A DNA stretch of 37,349 nucleotides from DATBHZ01 sp036557185. GTDB lineage: Bacteria > Actinomycetota > Acidimicrobiia > IMCC26256 > JAENVU01. Positions 23,605 to 31,257 of this stretch are shown here, piece by piece. Position 1 is the stretch's first letter. Every line of letters begins with the position of its first letter. The stretch is taken from contig DATBHZ010000075.1 in assembly GCA_036557185.1 (NCBI GenBank), positions 1-37,349 of the forward strand, written 5' to 3'. The notes beneath the pieces are model-generated. The model did not search any database, was not told the origin of the DNA, and was given only the letters and a program-made list of their open reading frames with translations. Made by a program: the position numbers and the translations under genes.

Positions 23605-24531
23605 CTAACCGGTCGCGCTCAGCGCGCCGGCGGGAACGTCGCCCGCGACCGTCGTGCGGTGCATCGCGCGGCGCTTCCCCTGTACGTCGCCCATCGCGAG
23701 GTGCTGCATGCAGCGGTTGTCCCAGAACGCGACGTCGCCCGCGCACCAGTGCCAACGGCAGGTGAAGGCGGCCTGGGTCGCGTGGCGAGTGAGCTGCTCG
23801 AGCAGGGGCTTCGCCTCGTGTGGGTACCACCCGTCGAGGCCCACCGTGTACTGCTGATTCACGAACAGCGCCTCGCGTCCCGTCTCGGGATGCACGCGCA
23901 CGGCGGGGTGCAGCCGCGTCCGTGTCGCCTCCTCGCTCGTGTGGACCGTCATCCCCACGAACATGTCGTGGACGGCCTGCATCTTCGGCGAGTACGCGTC
24001 GCGAGCGCTGTGCACTCCTGTGAGCCCACGGAGCATGGCTCGGAAGCCGGGTGAGAGCGTCTCGAACGCGAGGTACTGGTTCGCGAACAGTGTGTCGCCC
24101 CCTATTGCCGGTGTCTCGAGCGCGTGCAGGATGGAGCCCATCGGCGGCTCCGGCAGGAACGAGAAGTCCGAGTGCCAGATGCCGCCGAACGCGAAACCCT
24201 GTTGCTCCTCCGGCTCGCGCACCACGGCGATCACCTCTGGATGGTCTCGGATCGGCTCGATGAACGGCACCGGGCTGTACGCGCCGAACCTGCGGCTGAA
24301 CGCGACTTGTGCATCAGGCGTGAGCGACTGGTCGCGGAAGAACACGACGCCGTGTTCGAGTAGAGCACGGCGAATCTCCTGAATCGTCCCGTCGTCGAGA
24401 TCGGACGAGAGGTCGATTCCGGACACAACAGCTCCACAAGCAGGCGTGCACGCCTCGACCGAGATGTCCCGGTATGGATCGCCACGCGTTGCGTCTGTGC
24501 CGTTGCGTCGCGGAGCCTGGTCACGCGTCAC
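23605..24531 (-). CDS. TauD/TfdA-family 2-oxoglutarate dioxygenase
   Basis: Fe(II)/2-oxoglutarate oxygenase of 308 residues. Iron ligands are H120 and D122 (WHSDFSF) and H277 (CMQHLAMGD). The 2-oxoglutarate arginine lies in the RRAMHR region (R288 or R292). The family attacks taurine, 2,4-D, alkylsulfates and similar acids, releasing sulfite or an aldehyde. With a sulfatase further along, a sulfur-ester or aryloxy-acid substrate is possible but unproven. The GTG start at 24531 has no Shine-Dalgarno sequence. TAGGAT lies 7 bases upstream, indicating a leaderless message; the frame continues upstream without a likely start. Confidence 0.9.
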   Translation of the reverse strand: MTRDQAPRRNGTDATRGDPYRDISVEACTPACGAVVSGIDLSSDLDDGTIQEIRRALLEHGVVFFRDQSLTPDAQVAFSRRFGAYSPVPFIEPIRDHPEVIAVVREPEEQQGFAFGGIWHSDFSFLPEPPMGSILHALETPAIGGDTLFANQYLAFETLSPGFRAMLRGLTGVHSARDAYSPKMQAVHDMFVGMTVHTSEEATRTRLHPAVRVHPETGREALFVNQQYTVGLDGWYPHEAKPLLEQLTRHATQAAFTCRWHWCAGDVAFWDNRCMQHLAMGDVQGKRRAMHRTTVAGDVPAGALSATG

Positions 24532-24538
24532 GTTCCGA

Positions 24539-24544
24539 ATCCTA
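24539..24544 (-). promoter_or_regulatory. Leaderless -10 box of the TauD-type gene (TAGGAT)
   Basis: TAGGAT on the minus strand, followed by 7 bases and the GTG at 24531. It is the closest match to TATAAT among the SD-less starts here. No consensus -35; an 18-bp palindrome occupies the region just upstream of where the -35 would lie. Confidence 0.5.
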
Positions 24545-24568
24545 GGGGCTGGGTGGATTCGCGGGCAG

Positions 24569-24586
24569 GGGTGACAGTCGTCACCC
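24569..24586. promoter_or_regulatory. 18-bp perfect inverted repeat, operator candidate
   Basis: GGGTGACAGTCGTCACCC: 7-bp perfect arms with a 4-bp centre. It lies about 38-55 bases upstream of the TauD-type start, an activator-type position, and about 135 bases upstream of the NlpC/P60 gene. No regulator gene lies beside it. The binding protein is unknown. Confidence 0.5.
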
Positions 24587-24633
24587 GGAATTCGTGAACT
24601 TGCGCGTTCTGCGGATCGTTCTCGTGGCGTCCC

Positions 24634-24689
24634 GGTGATCAGACCTGTGGCCAACCACGTCCTGATCGCCTTGCGCGGCGGTGCCGCGC
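24634..24689 (+). ncRNA. Structured leader: two adjacent hairpins upstream of NlpC/P60 gene
   Basis: Stem 1: GGTGATCAG (24634-24642) pairs with CTGATCGCC (24662-24670), 9 bp with one G-U pair, enclosing a second stem GTGG (24647-24650)/CCAC (24655-24658) around a CCAA loop. Two bases later comes stem 2: GCGCGGC (24673-24679)/GCCGCGC (24683-24689), 7 bp, loop GGT. GGAG and the ATG follow at 24720. NlpC/P60 genes in actinobacteria are often preceded by c-di-AMP riboswitches, but I cannot match that motif here. Function open. Confidence 0.4.
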
Positions 24690-24719
24690 GGTCCCCGGAA
24701 GCGATCCATGGAGTGACAG

Positions 24720-25553
24720 ATGAGCCGCCGAACCGCCCGTACGGCCCTCATGGGCATCGTGCTCGCAGGACTCGGTGTCGCGACGCTGCCAAGCGTGGCG
24801 AATGCAACACCCCCGTCACACGCACGATCCGTACAAGAGATCAAGCGCAACGCAGTGCCGGCATCACGCACCAAGCGCGATGCATCACGCCCTTCGCATG
24901 TCGAGCGCGACGCGTCACGCCCATCGCATGTGAAGGTGAGCGCATCCTCGGCACCGCACGCTGTGTCGACGAAGCCACGTTCGGTGCATGCCGCGTCGAC
25001 AGGCAAGGTGAAGCGGCCGGCGCACGCAGCGGCAGTGCCGAAGCGCAGCGAGCGGGAGAGCAAGGCCGAGCGTGAGCGTGTCGCGAGGGTCCAGAGGCTC
25101 GCACACTCGGCGTTCGACGTCAGCGGCTCCACTGTTGCGATCCACAACAAGCTTGTCTTCCGTGTCGTCCGCGCCAACCTGATCCGGCTCCAGCGGCTGC
25201 ACCGCGTCCGGGTCCGGAAGGCAATCAACTTCGCGATGGCACAGCTCGGCAAGCCGTACGTGTTCAACGCGAACGGACCGAACGCGTGGGACTGCTCAGG
25301 CCTGACCGCGGCCGCGTACAAGGCGGCAGGCATCTGGATGGACGACTACTCGGGGTCCCAGTTCAATGCCTTCCCTCATGTGCCGCTGAACCAGCTCGAG
25401 CCGGGTGATCTGGTGTTCCTCGGCCCGGGCGGCACCCAGCACGTCGCGATGTACATCGGGAACGGCCTGCAGATCGCTGCGCCGCACACCGGGACGGTCG
25501 TGCAGATCCAGCCGCTCATGGGCAACCTCACGGGAGCGGTCCGCCCCGGCTGA
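24720..25553 (+). CDS. Secreted NlpC/P60 peptidoglycan endopeptidase
   Basis: Exported cell-wall hydrolase of 277 residues that would cut stem-peptide bonds in peptidoglycan. Signal peptide MSRRTARTALMGIVLAGLG (cleavage after the ANA of SVANATPP) is followed by a long basic, Ser/His-rich linker with a duplicated RDASRPSHV, a charged helix (RSERESKAERERVARVQRL), and the C-terminal NlpC/P60 domain. Catalytic C192 is in WDCSGL, H241 in QHVAMYIG and the third polar residue H256 in APHTG. GGAG is well placed before the ATG at 24720. The basic linker may bind wall polymers. A two-hairpin leader precedes it. Confidence 0.92.
   Translation: MSRRTARTALMGIVLAGLGVATLPSVANATPPSHARSVQEIKRNAVPASRTKRDASRPSHVERDASRPSHVKVSASSAPHAVSTKPRSVHAASTGKVKRPAHAAAVPKRSERESKAERERVARVQRLAHSAFDVSGSTVAIHNKLVFRVVRANLIRLQRLHRVRVRKAINFAMAQLGKPYVFNANGPNAWDCSGLTAAAYKAAGIWMDDYSGSQFNAFPHVPLNQLEPGDLVFLGPGGTQHVAMYIGNGLQIAAPHTGTVVQIQPLMGNLTGAVRPG
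24875..24934 (+). repeat. Two tandem 30-bp repeats in NlpC/P60 linker
   Basis: Units 24875-24904 and 24905-24934 differ at a few positions and each encode RDASRPSHV plus a residue. An in-frame duplication in the linker between signal peptide and catalytic domain. Confidence 0.7.
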
Positions 25554-25593
25554 CATCATCCCGAAGCCCGACCGAGCCGGCTCCGTCTTTCGG

Positions 25594-25611
25594 GCAGCCC
25601 CTCGCGGCTGC
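25594..25611. other. Hairpin after NlpC/P60 gene
   Basis: GCAGCC-CCTCGC-GGCTGC, 6-bp perfect stem, about 40 bases past the stop. No T-run follows, so it is at best a weak terminator. The rest of 25554-25647 holds only the AGGAG sequence before the next gene. Confidence 0.3.
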
Positions 25612-25647
25612 TAGTGAACGTGCGGCGTTCAGGAGAGGAGAGCGGCG

Positions 25648-26535
25648 ATGGCGACGAGGGCGTTCGACGACTGGGCGCGGTCCGGTCGCACGATCGAGGT
25701 CGGTGACCATCGGATCTGGATGGCGGACTTTCCGCCGCTCGAGCGCGCGACGGGCGATCCGGTGTTCGTGCTCCACGGGTACCCGACGAGCTCGTTCGAC
25801 TGGCACAGGGTCCTGCCGACGTTGCGCGCGCATCGCCGCGTGGTGGTGCTCGATCTCATCGGGTTCGGGCTCTCCGACAAGCCGGACCAGCGCTACTCGA
25901 TCGAGGGCTATGCCGACGTCGCCCAAGCGGTCGCCGACGCGGCCGGGCTCACGACGGTCGCCCTGGTCACGCACGACCTCGGCGACTCCGTCGGAGGAGA
26001 GCTGCTCGCCCGTGCGCTCGACGGCACGTTGCCTTTCGCTGTCAGCGAGCGGATCGTCACGAACGGTTCGATCTACATGGAGCTGGCACAGCTCAGCGCG
26101 GGCCAGCAGATGCTGCTCGCCGCGGACGACGCGCCGATCGATCTCGCGGCCGCGGGCATCGACCCGGGGGAGGGCTTCCGCCGGGGCGTTGGCGGCACGT
26201 TCGCGGACCCGGCGCGCGCCGATCCCGAGGAGCTCGACCGTGCTTGGGAGTTCGCCTCGTACCACGACGGTCACAAGATGCTGGCACGGACGATCCGGTA
26301 CATCGAGGATCGCCGCGCGAAGGAGTCGCGGTACACCGGAGCGATCGAACGACACGACGCACCGTTGAGCGTCATCTGGGGCGAGCTCGACCCGATCGCC
26401 GTGCACCCCATGGCGATCCGGCTCCACGAGCGCGTGCCGGGCTCGAAGCTCGAGACGCTCGAAGGCATCGCGCACTACCCGATGATCGAAGACCCGACGC
26501 GTTTCGCGGCTGCGCTCGAAGGAGCGCTCGGCTAA
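25648..26535 (+). CDS. Alpha/beta hydrolase, haloalkane dehalogenase / epoxide hydrolase type
   Basis: A 295-residue cytoplasmic hydrolase with an aspartate nucleophile. The elbow reads VTHDLGDSVGG (D110), the oxyanion-type HGYPTSSFDWH lies near residue 45, the acid is D248 in GELDPIAVH and the base H276 in GIAHYPMIED. A nucleophilic Asp points to dehalogenation or epoxide opening rather than ester cleavage. Which one depends on cap-domain halide-binding residues that I cannot assign. AGGAGAGGAGAG precedes the ATG at 25648. It converges on the amidohydrolase gene with overlapping stop codons. Confidence 0.88.
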   Translation: MATRAFDDWARSGRTIEVGDHRIWMADFPPLERATGDPVFVLHGYPTSSFDWHRVLPTLRAHRRVVVLDLIGFGLSDKPDQRYSIEGYADVAQAVADAAGLTTVALVTHDLGDSVGGELLARALDGTLPFAVSERIVTNGSIYMELAQLSAGQQMLLAADDAPIDLAAAGIDPGEGFRRGVGGTFADPARADPEELDRAWEFASYHDGHKMLARTIRYIEDRRAKESRYTGAIERHDAPLSVIWGELDPIAVHPMAIRLHERVPGSKLETLEGIAHYPMIEDPTRFAAALEGALG

Positions 26536-27686
26536 CCGGCGCGGAGGAGAAACGCCGCGTTGTCGTGGAAGAGCCCTGGAGCGCGCTCGGGGGTCGTCCC
26601 GAACTTGCCGGTCGCCGCGTAGTCGTCGATCGGCGTCGCGGTTCCCTCGGAGTGCGGGTAGTCGCTGCACGCCATCAGGAGGTCGTCACCGCCGAGCTGC
26701 CGGCGGATGTGCTCGGGCAGCTCGTACGCGAACGAGGACACGCGGACCTGGCGCCTGAAGTAGTCGCTCGGACGCATCGAGAGCGGCGCGAGCTCCGAGC
26801 CGTTGAGCCTGGTGGTGAACTGCACCCCGCCGTCGAGCATCATGAGGTACAGGGGCACCCACACCGCCGACAGCTCGACGATGCCGATGCGCAGGTCGGG
26901 GAAGCGCTCCATCACCCCGTTGACGATCAAGTCGGTGCAGGCGAGCGCCGCGGGGGTGTAGAGGAACACCGAGTCGAGCACCGGTACGAATGAGTCGTCG
27001 GGGTTGGTGTACCAGGCGTCGTCGAAGACCCGCGGCTGATCGGCGACGTGGAACGTCGGGGTGACGCCGTGCGCGACGAAGCTCGCCCAGATCCTGTCGT
27101 GGCTCGGGTGCGACAGCGGACGCCCGTCGACCAGCGCCGGAGCGATCATCGCCATTCGTACGCCGGCGCGCTCGAGCGAGGTCAGCTCCTCGTCGAGCCA
27201 GTCGGGATCGCGCATCGTGAGGTGCGCGACGGGGTGGAGCGCGCCTGCACCGTCGGTGACCACCGACGCGCACCACCGGTTCCAGGCACGCATGTTCGCC
27301 TGGAGGGCGGGCAGTGACTCGGAGAGCCGGCGTTCCCAGAGCAGGCCGTAGTTCGGGAACAGGATCGCCTCGTCGACCCCGAGCGTCGCGAGGCTCTCGC
27401 GGCGCGCAGCCGGATCCCAGTGGTCGCGGGGGAGTGCCTCGTCGTACGGGCGAACCGGCGGCTCGCCTGCGCGCGCCCGCGCATGACGCTCGCCGATCGC
27501 GTCGGTCTCGCCGGGCGTCTGGACCTCTGCCAAGCCCAGCCGCTGGCCGCGCCAGGTGATCGTCGTGTTGCCCGCGGCATCGTCGACCATCTCCAGCGAG
27601 TCGTCGCGCTCCGACGGGTCGGTGTGCTCCTTCCAGAGCCCGCGGTACTCGACGAGGTGCTGATCCGAGTCGATGGTGCTGGTCAT
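26532..27686 (-). CDS. Amidohydrolase-family metal-dependent hydrolase
   Basis: TIM-barrel amidohydrolase_2 protein of 384 residues. The N-terminal DSDQHLVE supplies a DxH-type metal motif, TFHVAD a mid-barrel His and CSDYPHSEG the catalytic Asp. This branch includes decarboxylases such as gamma-resorcylate and aminocarboxymuconate-semialdehyde decarboxylase, and lactonases. The ATG at 27686 has no Shine-Dalgarno sequence; GGCAGACTG lies just upstream. It is the last gene of a four-gene minus-strand run (CoA ligase, amidohydrolase, sulfatase, this gene), 22 bp after the sulfatase. Its stop overlaps that of the convergent hydrolase. Confidence 0.88.
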   Translation of the reverse strand: MTSTIDSDQHLVEYRGLWKEHTDPSERDDSLEMVDDAAGNTTITWRGQRLGLAEVQTPGETDAIGERHARARAGEPPVRPYDEALPRDHWDPAARRESLATLGVDEAILFPNYGLLWERRLSESLPALQANMRAWNRWCASVVTDGAGALHPVAHLTMRDPDWLDEELTSLERAGVRMAMIAPALVDGRPLSHPSHDRIWASFVAHGVTPTFHVADQPRVFDDAWYTNPDDSFVPVLDSVFLYTPAALACTDLIVNGVMERFPDLRIGIVELSAVWVPLYLMMLDGGVQFTTRLNGSELAPLSMRPSDYFRRQVRVSSFAYELPEHIRRQLGGDDLLMACSDYPHSEGTATPIDDYAATGKFGTTPERAPGLFHDNAAFLLRAG

Positions 27687-27708
27687 GCGAACAGTCTGCC
27701 TACTTTCG

Positions 27709-29997
27709 TCACTGTTCCGCCATGATGGCCTCGAACTCGCCTTCGAGGTCCCGATGCGACGCTCCGTTGCGCACGACGTGGACCGGCCCGAGCGTGCCCG
27801 TGAAGCGGAACGGAGCCGTGTAGTCGGTGCCGATCGCGGGGCCCTGCTCCCAACCGCAGGACATGCCGGCGCCGGTGATCGTGTAGCGCGCCGGGGTCAG
27901 GTGGGCGATCTCACCCTCGCCCACGACGGCGCCGTCGAGGAACAGCCGCCCGGTCCCCGAGTAGTCGTCCCCGGCGGCGAGCGCGAAGGCAACCTCGTGC
28001 GCGCCGGGTTCGATCACCGCGTCCGAGGCGATGACGAACCGGTCGCGTCCGAGGAAGTTCGCGATGTAGCGCAGCTTCCCGTCGTGCACCTGGAACGACC
28101 AGCCCCCGAGCACCGTCCCGATCGAGAGGATCACGCCCTCCAGAGCGCGATGCGCCGGAGCCTCGATCGTCGCAGTGATCCGGTGCGACCGGTTCTTCAC
28201 GTTGATCGCGAGCTCCTCGGGGATCGGCGCGCCGAACGGGTAGTACGTCGCCGACGAGCGCTCGTGGAATGGCCGGCGCGGTGCCTCGAGCGCGGCGAGC
28301 GGCCGGTTGTCGAGGGGGAGCACCTTGTAGCGGCGCGCCTGGTCCCACCACAGCTCGACGAGCTCGGCCAGCTTGTCCGGCTCCTTCTCGGCGAGGTCGT
28401 GGCACTCCGAGAGATCCTCGTCGACGTGGTACAGCTCCCAGATGTCGTCCTCGAACGGCGCGTTCGGGTCGAGCCCGTCACCGTAGAGATGACCCATCGG
28501 CTTGAAGGTCACGGCCTTCCAGCCGTCGTGGTGAATGCCGCGACTGCCGAGCATCTCGAAGTACTGCGTGACATGCAGCGCGGGTGCCGCCGGGTCGTGC
28601 AGCAACGTCGCGAAGCTCTTGCCCTCGAGCGCGCTCTGGGGTCGCCCCTCCAGCTCTGCGGGCGGTGCGACGCCGATGAGCTCGAGCAGCGTGGGCAGCA
28701 CGTCGATTGCGTGCGCGAACTGGTGGCGCACCTCGCCCCGCCCGGCGATGCCGCACGGCCATCGAACGATGCACGGGTCCGCGATCCCGCCTTCGTGCAC
28801 CTCCCGCTTCCAGCGGCGGAACGGCGTGTTGCCGGCCATCGTCCAGCCCCACGGATAGTTGTTGTGTGCGGTCTGCGTGCCGATCTCGTCGATGCGGGCC
28901 CGGAGCTCCTTGCGCCCCGCGGGCATGCCGTTCCAGAGGCGGGCGTCGTTGATCGAGCCCCGCTCTCCACCCTCGGCGCTGGCGCCGTTGTCGGAGATCA
29001 GGACGACGATCGTGTTGTCGGCCTCGCCCATCGCCTCGATCGCGTCGAGGACGCGGCCGATCTGCGCGTCCGCGTGGCTGAGGTACGCGGCGAAGCACTC
29101 CATGAACCTTGCTGCGACGGCTTGGTCCTCGGCGTGCAGGTCGTCCCAGGCCGGTACCCAGGGAGGACGCGCCGACAGCTCGGTGTCGTGCGGAAGCAAG
29201 CCGAGTTGACGCTGCCGTTGGAACGTGGCCTCACGCCACGCGTCCCAGCCGGTGTCGAACTGGCCGCGGTACCGCTCGCGCCACTCGACGGGAGCGTGGT
29301 GCGGGGAGTGGCACGCCCCGGTTGCGAAGTAGAGCAGGAACGGCTTGTCGGGTTCGGCGGAACGGATGTCGCCGAGGTACGTGATTGCCCGGTCCGCGAG
29401 GTCCTCGCTGAGGTGGTAACCCTCCTCGGGCGTGCGCGGCGGCACCACCGCGTGGTTGTCCTGATAGAGGCTCGGCACGAACTGGTGCGTCTCCCCGCCG
29501 TGGAAGCCGTACCACCGTTGGAACCCACGGCCCGTCGGCCAGGTGTCGCGCGGCGCGGCCGCGTGTGTCTCGTCGTCAGGCGTGAGGTGCCACTTGCCGA
29601 CCGCGACCGGTACGTAGCCGTTGTCGGCGAGGATCTCGGGGAGCATGCCGTGCTCGTGGCCGATCCGGCCGTAGTACCCGGGGAACCCGACGGCGAGGTC
29701 CGCGATGCGCCCCATGCCGACCGAGTGGTGGTTGCGGCCCGTGAGGAGGCATGCACGCGTCGGCGAGCACAGCGCGGTCGTGTGGAAGTTGGAGAAGCGG
29801 ATGCCGCCCGCTGCCAGCTTGTCGATGTTGGGCGTCGAGATGTCGGAGCCGTAGCAGCCGAGCTGCGCGTAACCGACGTCGTCCAGGACGAGCACGACGA
29901 TGTTCGGGGCGCCCTCGGGCGCCTCGTGATCCGGCGGCCACCACGGCGTCGACTCGCGCCAGCTCGGACCGATCACCCCACCGAATTCTTCAGCCAT
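27709..29997 (-). CDS. Type I arylsulfatase-like sulfatase
   Basis: A 762-residue sulfatase that would release sulfate from an organic sulfate ester. Metal ligands D39/D40 (VLVLDDVG) and the formylglycine cysteine C77 in LCSPTRACLLTGR are intact, so a formylglycine-generating enzyme is needed; none is in the window. VGKWHL and ISDNGAS add active-site residues. After about residue 530 a beta-rich C-terminal region of some 230 residues (GWSFQVHDGKLRYIANF) extends beyond a standard 500-550-residue sulfatase, as in long bacterial arylsulfatases. No signal peptide is seen, so it is cytoplasmic. The ATG at 29997 is chosen over 30033. It sits between two amidohydrolase genes. Confidence 0.93.
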   Translation of the reverse strand: MAEEFGGVIGPSWRESTPWWPPDHEAPEGAPNIVVLVLDDVGYAQLGCYGSDISTPNIDKLAAGGIRFSNFHTTALCSPTRACLLTGRNHHSVGMGRIADLAVGFPGYYGRIGHEHGMLPEILADNGYVPVAVGKWHLTPDDETHAAAPRDTWPTGRGFQRWYGFHGGETHQFVPSLYQDNHAVVPPRTPEEGYHLSEDLADRAITYLGDIRSAEPDKPFLLYFATGACHSPHHAPVEWRERYRGQFDTGWDAWREATFQRQRQLGLLPHDTELSARPPWVPAWDDLHAEDQAVAARFMECFAAYLSHADAQIGRVLDAIEAMGEADNTIVVLISDNGASAEGGERGSINDARLWNGMPAGRKELRARIDEIGTQTAHNNYPWGWTMAGNTPFRRWKREVHEGGIADPCIVRWPCGIAGRGEVRHQFAHAIDVLPTLLELIGVAPPAELEGRPQSALEGKSFATLLHDPAAPALHVTQYFEMLGSRGIHHDGWKAVTFKPMGHLYGDGLDPNAPFEDDIWELYHVDEDLSECHDLAEKEPDKLAELVELWWDQARRYKVLPLDNRPLAALEAPRRPFHERSSATYYPFGAPIPEELAINVKNRSHRITATIEAPAHRALEGVILSIGTVLGGWSFQVHDGKLRYIANFLGRDRFVIASDAVIEPGAHEVAFALAAGDDYSGTGRLFLDGAVVGEGEIAHLTPARYTITGAGMSCGWEQGPAIGTDYTAPFRFTGTLGPVHVVRNGASHRDLEGEFEAIMAEQ

Positions 29998-30065
29998 CTC
30001 CGCAGTTTGGCGCGCCCGGGTCCTTCCGTGCATCCGCGGACAGCGTCCGCTCGTGCGACTCCCGG

Positions 30066-31244
30066 CTACGCGGGAGCGAGCTCGTTGAGCGCCGCGGCGT
30101 TGTCGCGCATGATCCGCCGCCGGTCGGCGTCGCTGAAGTCCTTCAGCTCGCGCAGATAGTCGAGCGGCTCGGGCATTCCCTCGATGTGCGGCCAGTCGGA
30201 GCCGAAGATGACGCGGTCGACGCCCATCAGCTCGGCAACCTCGTATGGATCGTCCTCCCAGAACGGGTTGATCCAGACATTGCGCCGGAACGACTCGATC
30301 GGGTCCTCGGGGAAGAAGCCCGGGATCCGGCGGTGCTGTGAGGTCAGCTTGCGGAAGAGGTCGGGAAGGAACTCGCTGCCGTTCTCGACGCTCGCGATGC
30401 GCACGCCCGGGAACCGCGTGAAGAGACGGTCGAAGATGAGCGACGCGAGGAAGTCGTAGATCGCGCGCTCCATGTGCAGCATCTTGATGCTCGGCCGGTT
30501 CGCGCCGTCGAACGTCGCGGCGAAGCCGTCACGCGCATAGCCGTTGGACGTGTAGCCGCTGTCACCGGCGTGCACGACGACGGTGATGCCGGCCTCCTGC
30601 ACGCGCGCCCAGAACGGGTCGAACGCCGGATCGCCGGGCGTACGGGGGCCGGTCGCGGTGAACTGTGCGGCGGGACGCATCACGATCGTGCGCGCCCCCT
30701 GCGCGAGCGCCCACTCGAGCTCGCTCGTGGCCCAGTCGAGATCGCAGAGGCTGACGTAGGGAGCTGCGAAGATCCGGTTGCGATGGGCGAAGCCCCAGTC
30801 CTCCGCCACCCACCGGTTGAATGCGGTGAACGTGATCGTGACCGCTTCCGGATCGTGGACGAGCAGCTCCTCGTAGAGCATGCCGAGCGTGGGGAAGAGC
30901 CAGATCTCGTCGAGCCCTTGCTCGTTCATCACGGCGAGACGCGCGTCCCGGTCGCGGTACTCGGCGCGAATCGGCTCCCGCTCGCGCAGGAACTCGAGGG
31001 GGAAGCGCTGTTCCGGATTGCCGCGGAAGTACTCGTGGAGCGCGCCGGCCTTGGCGATCGGATCGAACGTCGGGTTGGCGACCGCGTGGCTGACCTTGCC
31101 GCCGACGACGTGGTAGCGGCGACCGTCGATCTCGCACCACTGCACCGTCCTCGGCCCCGCGCCTGCCGGAAGGTGCCGCGTGAAGGCGTCGAGCGCCTCG
31201 TAGTAGTGGTGATCCGCGTCGAACGCGCGGTAGTCGAGGTCCAT
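30066..31244 (-). CDS. Amidohydrolase-family metal-dependent hydrolase
   Basis: A second TIM-barrel amidohydrolase_2 protein, 392 residues. FDADHHYYEA gives the DxH motif, TVVVHAGD a mid-barrel His and FGSDWPHIEGMPEP the catalytic Asp, here in the very common SDWPH form. ARNAAALNELA-type C-terminus (MRDNAAALNELAPA) is typical. The branch includes decarboxylases and hydrolases of aromatic or dicarbonyl compounds. The ATG at 31244 is used; a GTG directly before it is possible. It starts 13 bp after the CoA ligase stop and 68 bp before the sulfatase, so all are likely in one operon. Confidence 0.9.
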   Translation of the reverse strand: MDLDYRAFDADHHYYEALDAFTRHLPAGAGPRTVQWCEIDGRRYHVVGGKVSHAVANPTFDPIAKAGALHEYFRGNPEQRFPLEFLREREPIRAEYRDRDARLAVMNEQGLDEIWLFPTLGMLYEELLVHDPEAVTITFTAFNRWVAEDWGFAHRNRIFAAPYVSLCDLDWATSELEWALAQGARTIVMRPAAQFTATGPRTPGDPAFDPFWARVQEAGITVVVHAGDSGYTSNGYARDGFAATFDGANRPSIKMLHMERAIYDFLASLIFDRLFTRFPGVRIASVENGSEFLPDLFRKLTSQHRRIPGFFPEDPIESFRRNVWINPFWEDDPYEVAELMGVDRVIFGSDWPHIEGMPEPLDYLRELKDFSDADRRRIMRDNAAALNELAPA

Positions 31245-31257
31245 CACGTAATGGAGC

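Noticed and set aside
24587..24719. c-di-AMP (ydaO) riboswitch before the NlpC/P60 gene
   Set aside because: Expected context, but the conserved GGGGACC-type core and multi-stem layout were not found on the plus strand. Recorded only as a structured leader.
27673..30159. 828-codon plus-strand open frame
   Set aside because: Antisense to the sulfatase, whose active-site motifs are intact.
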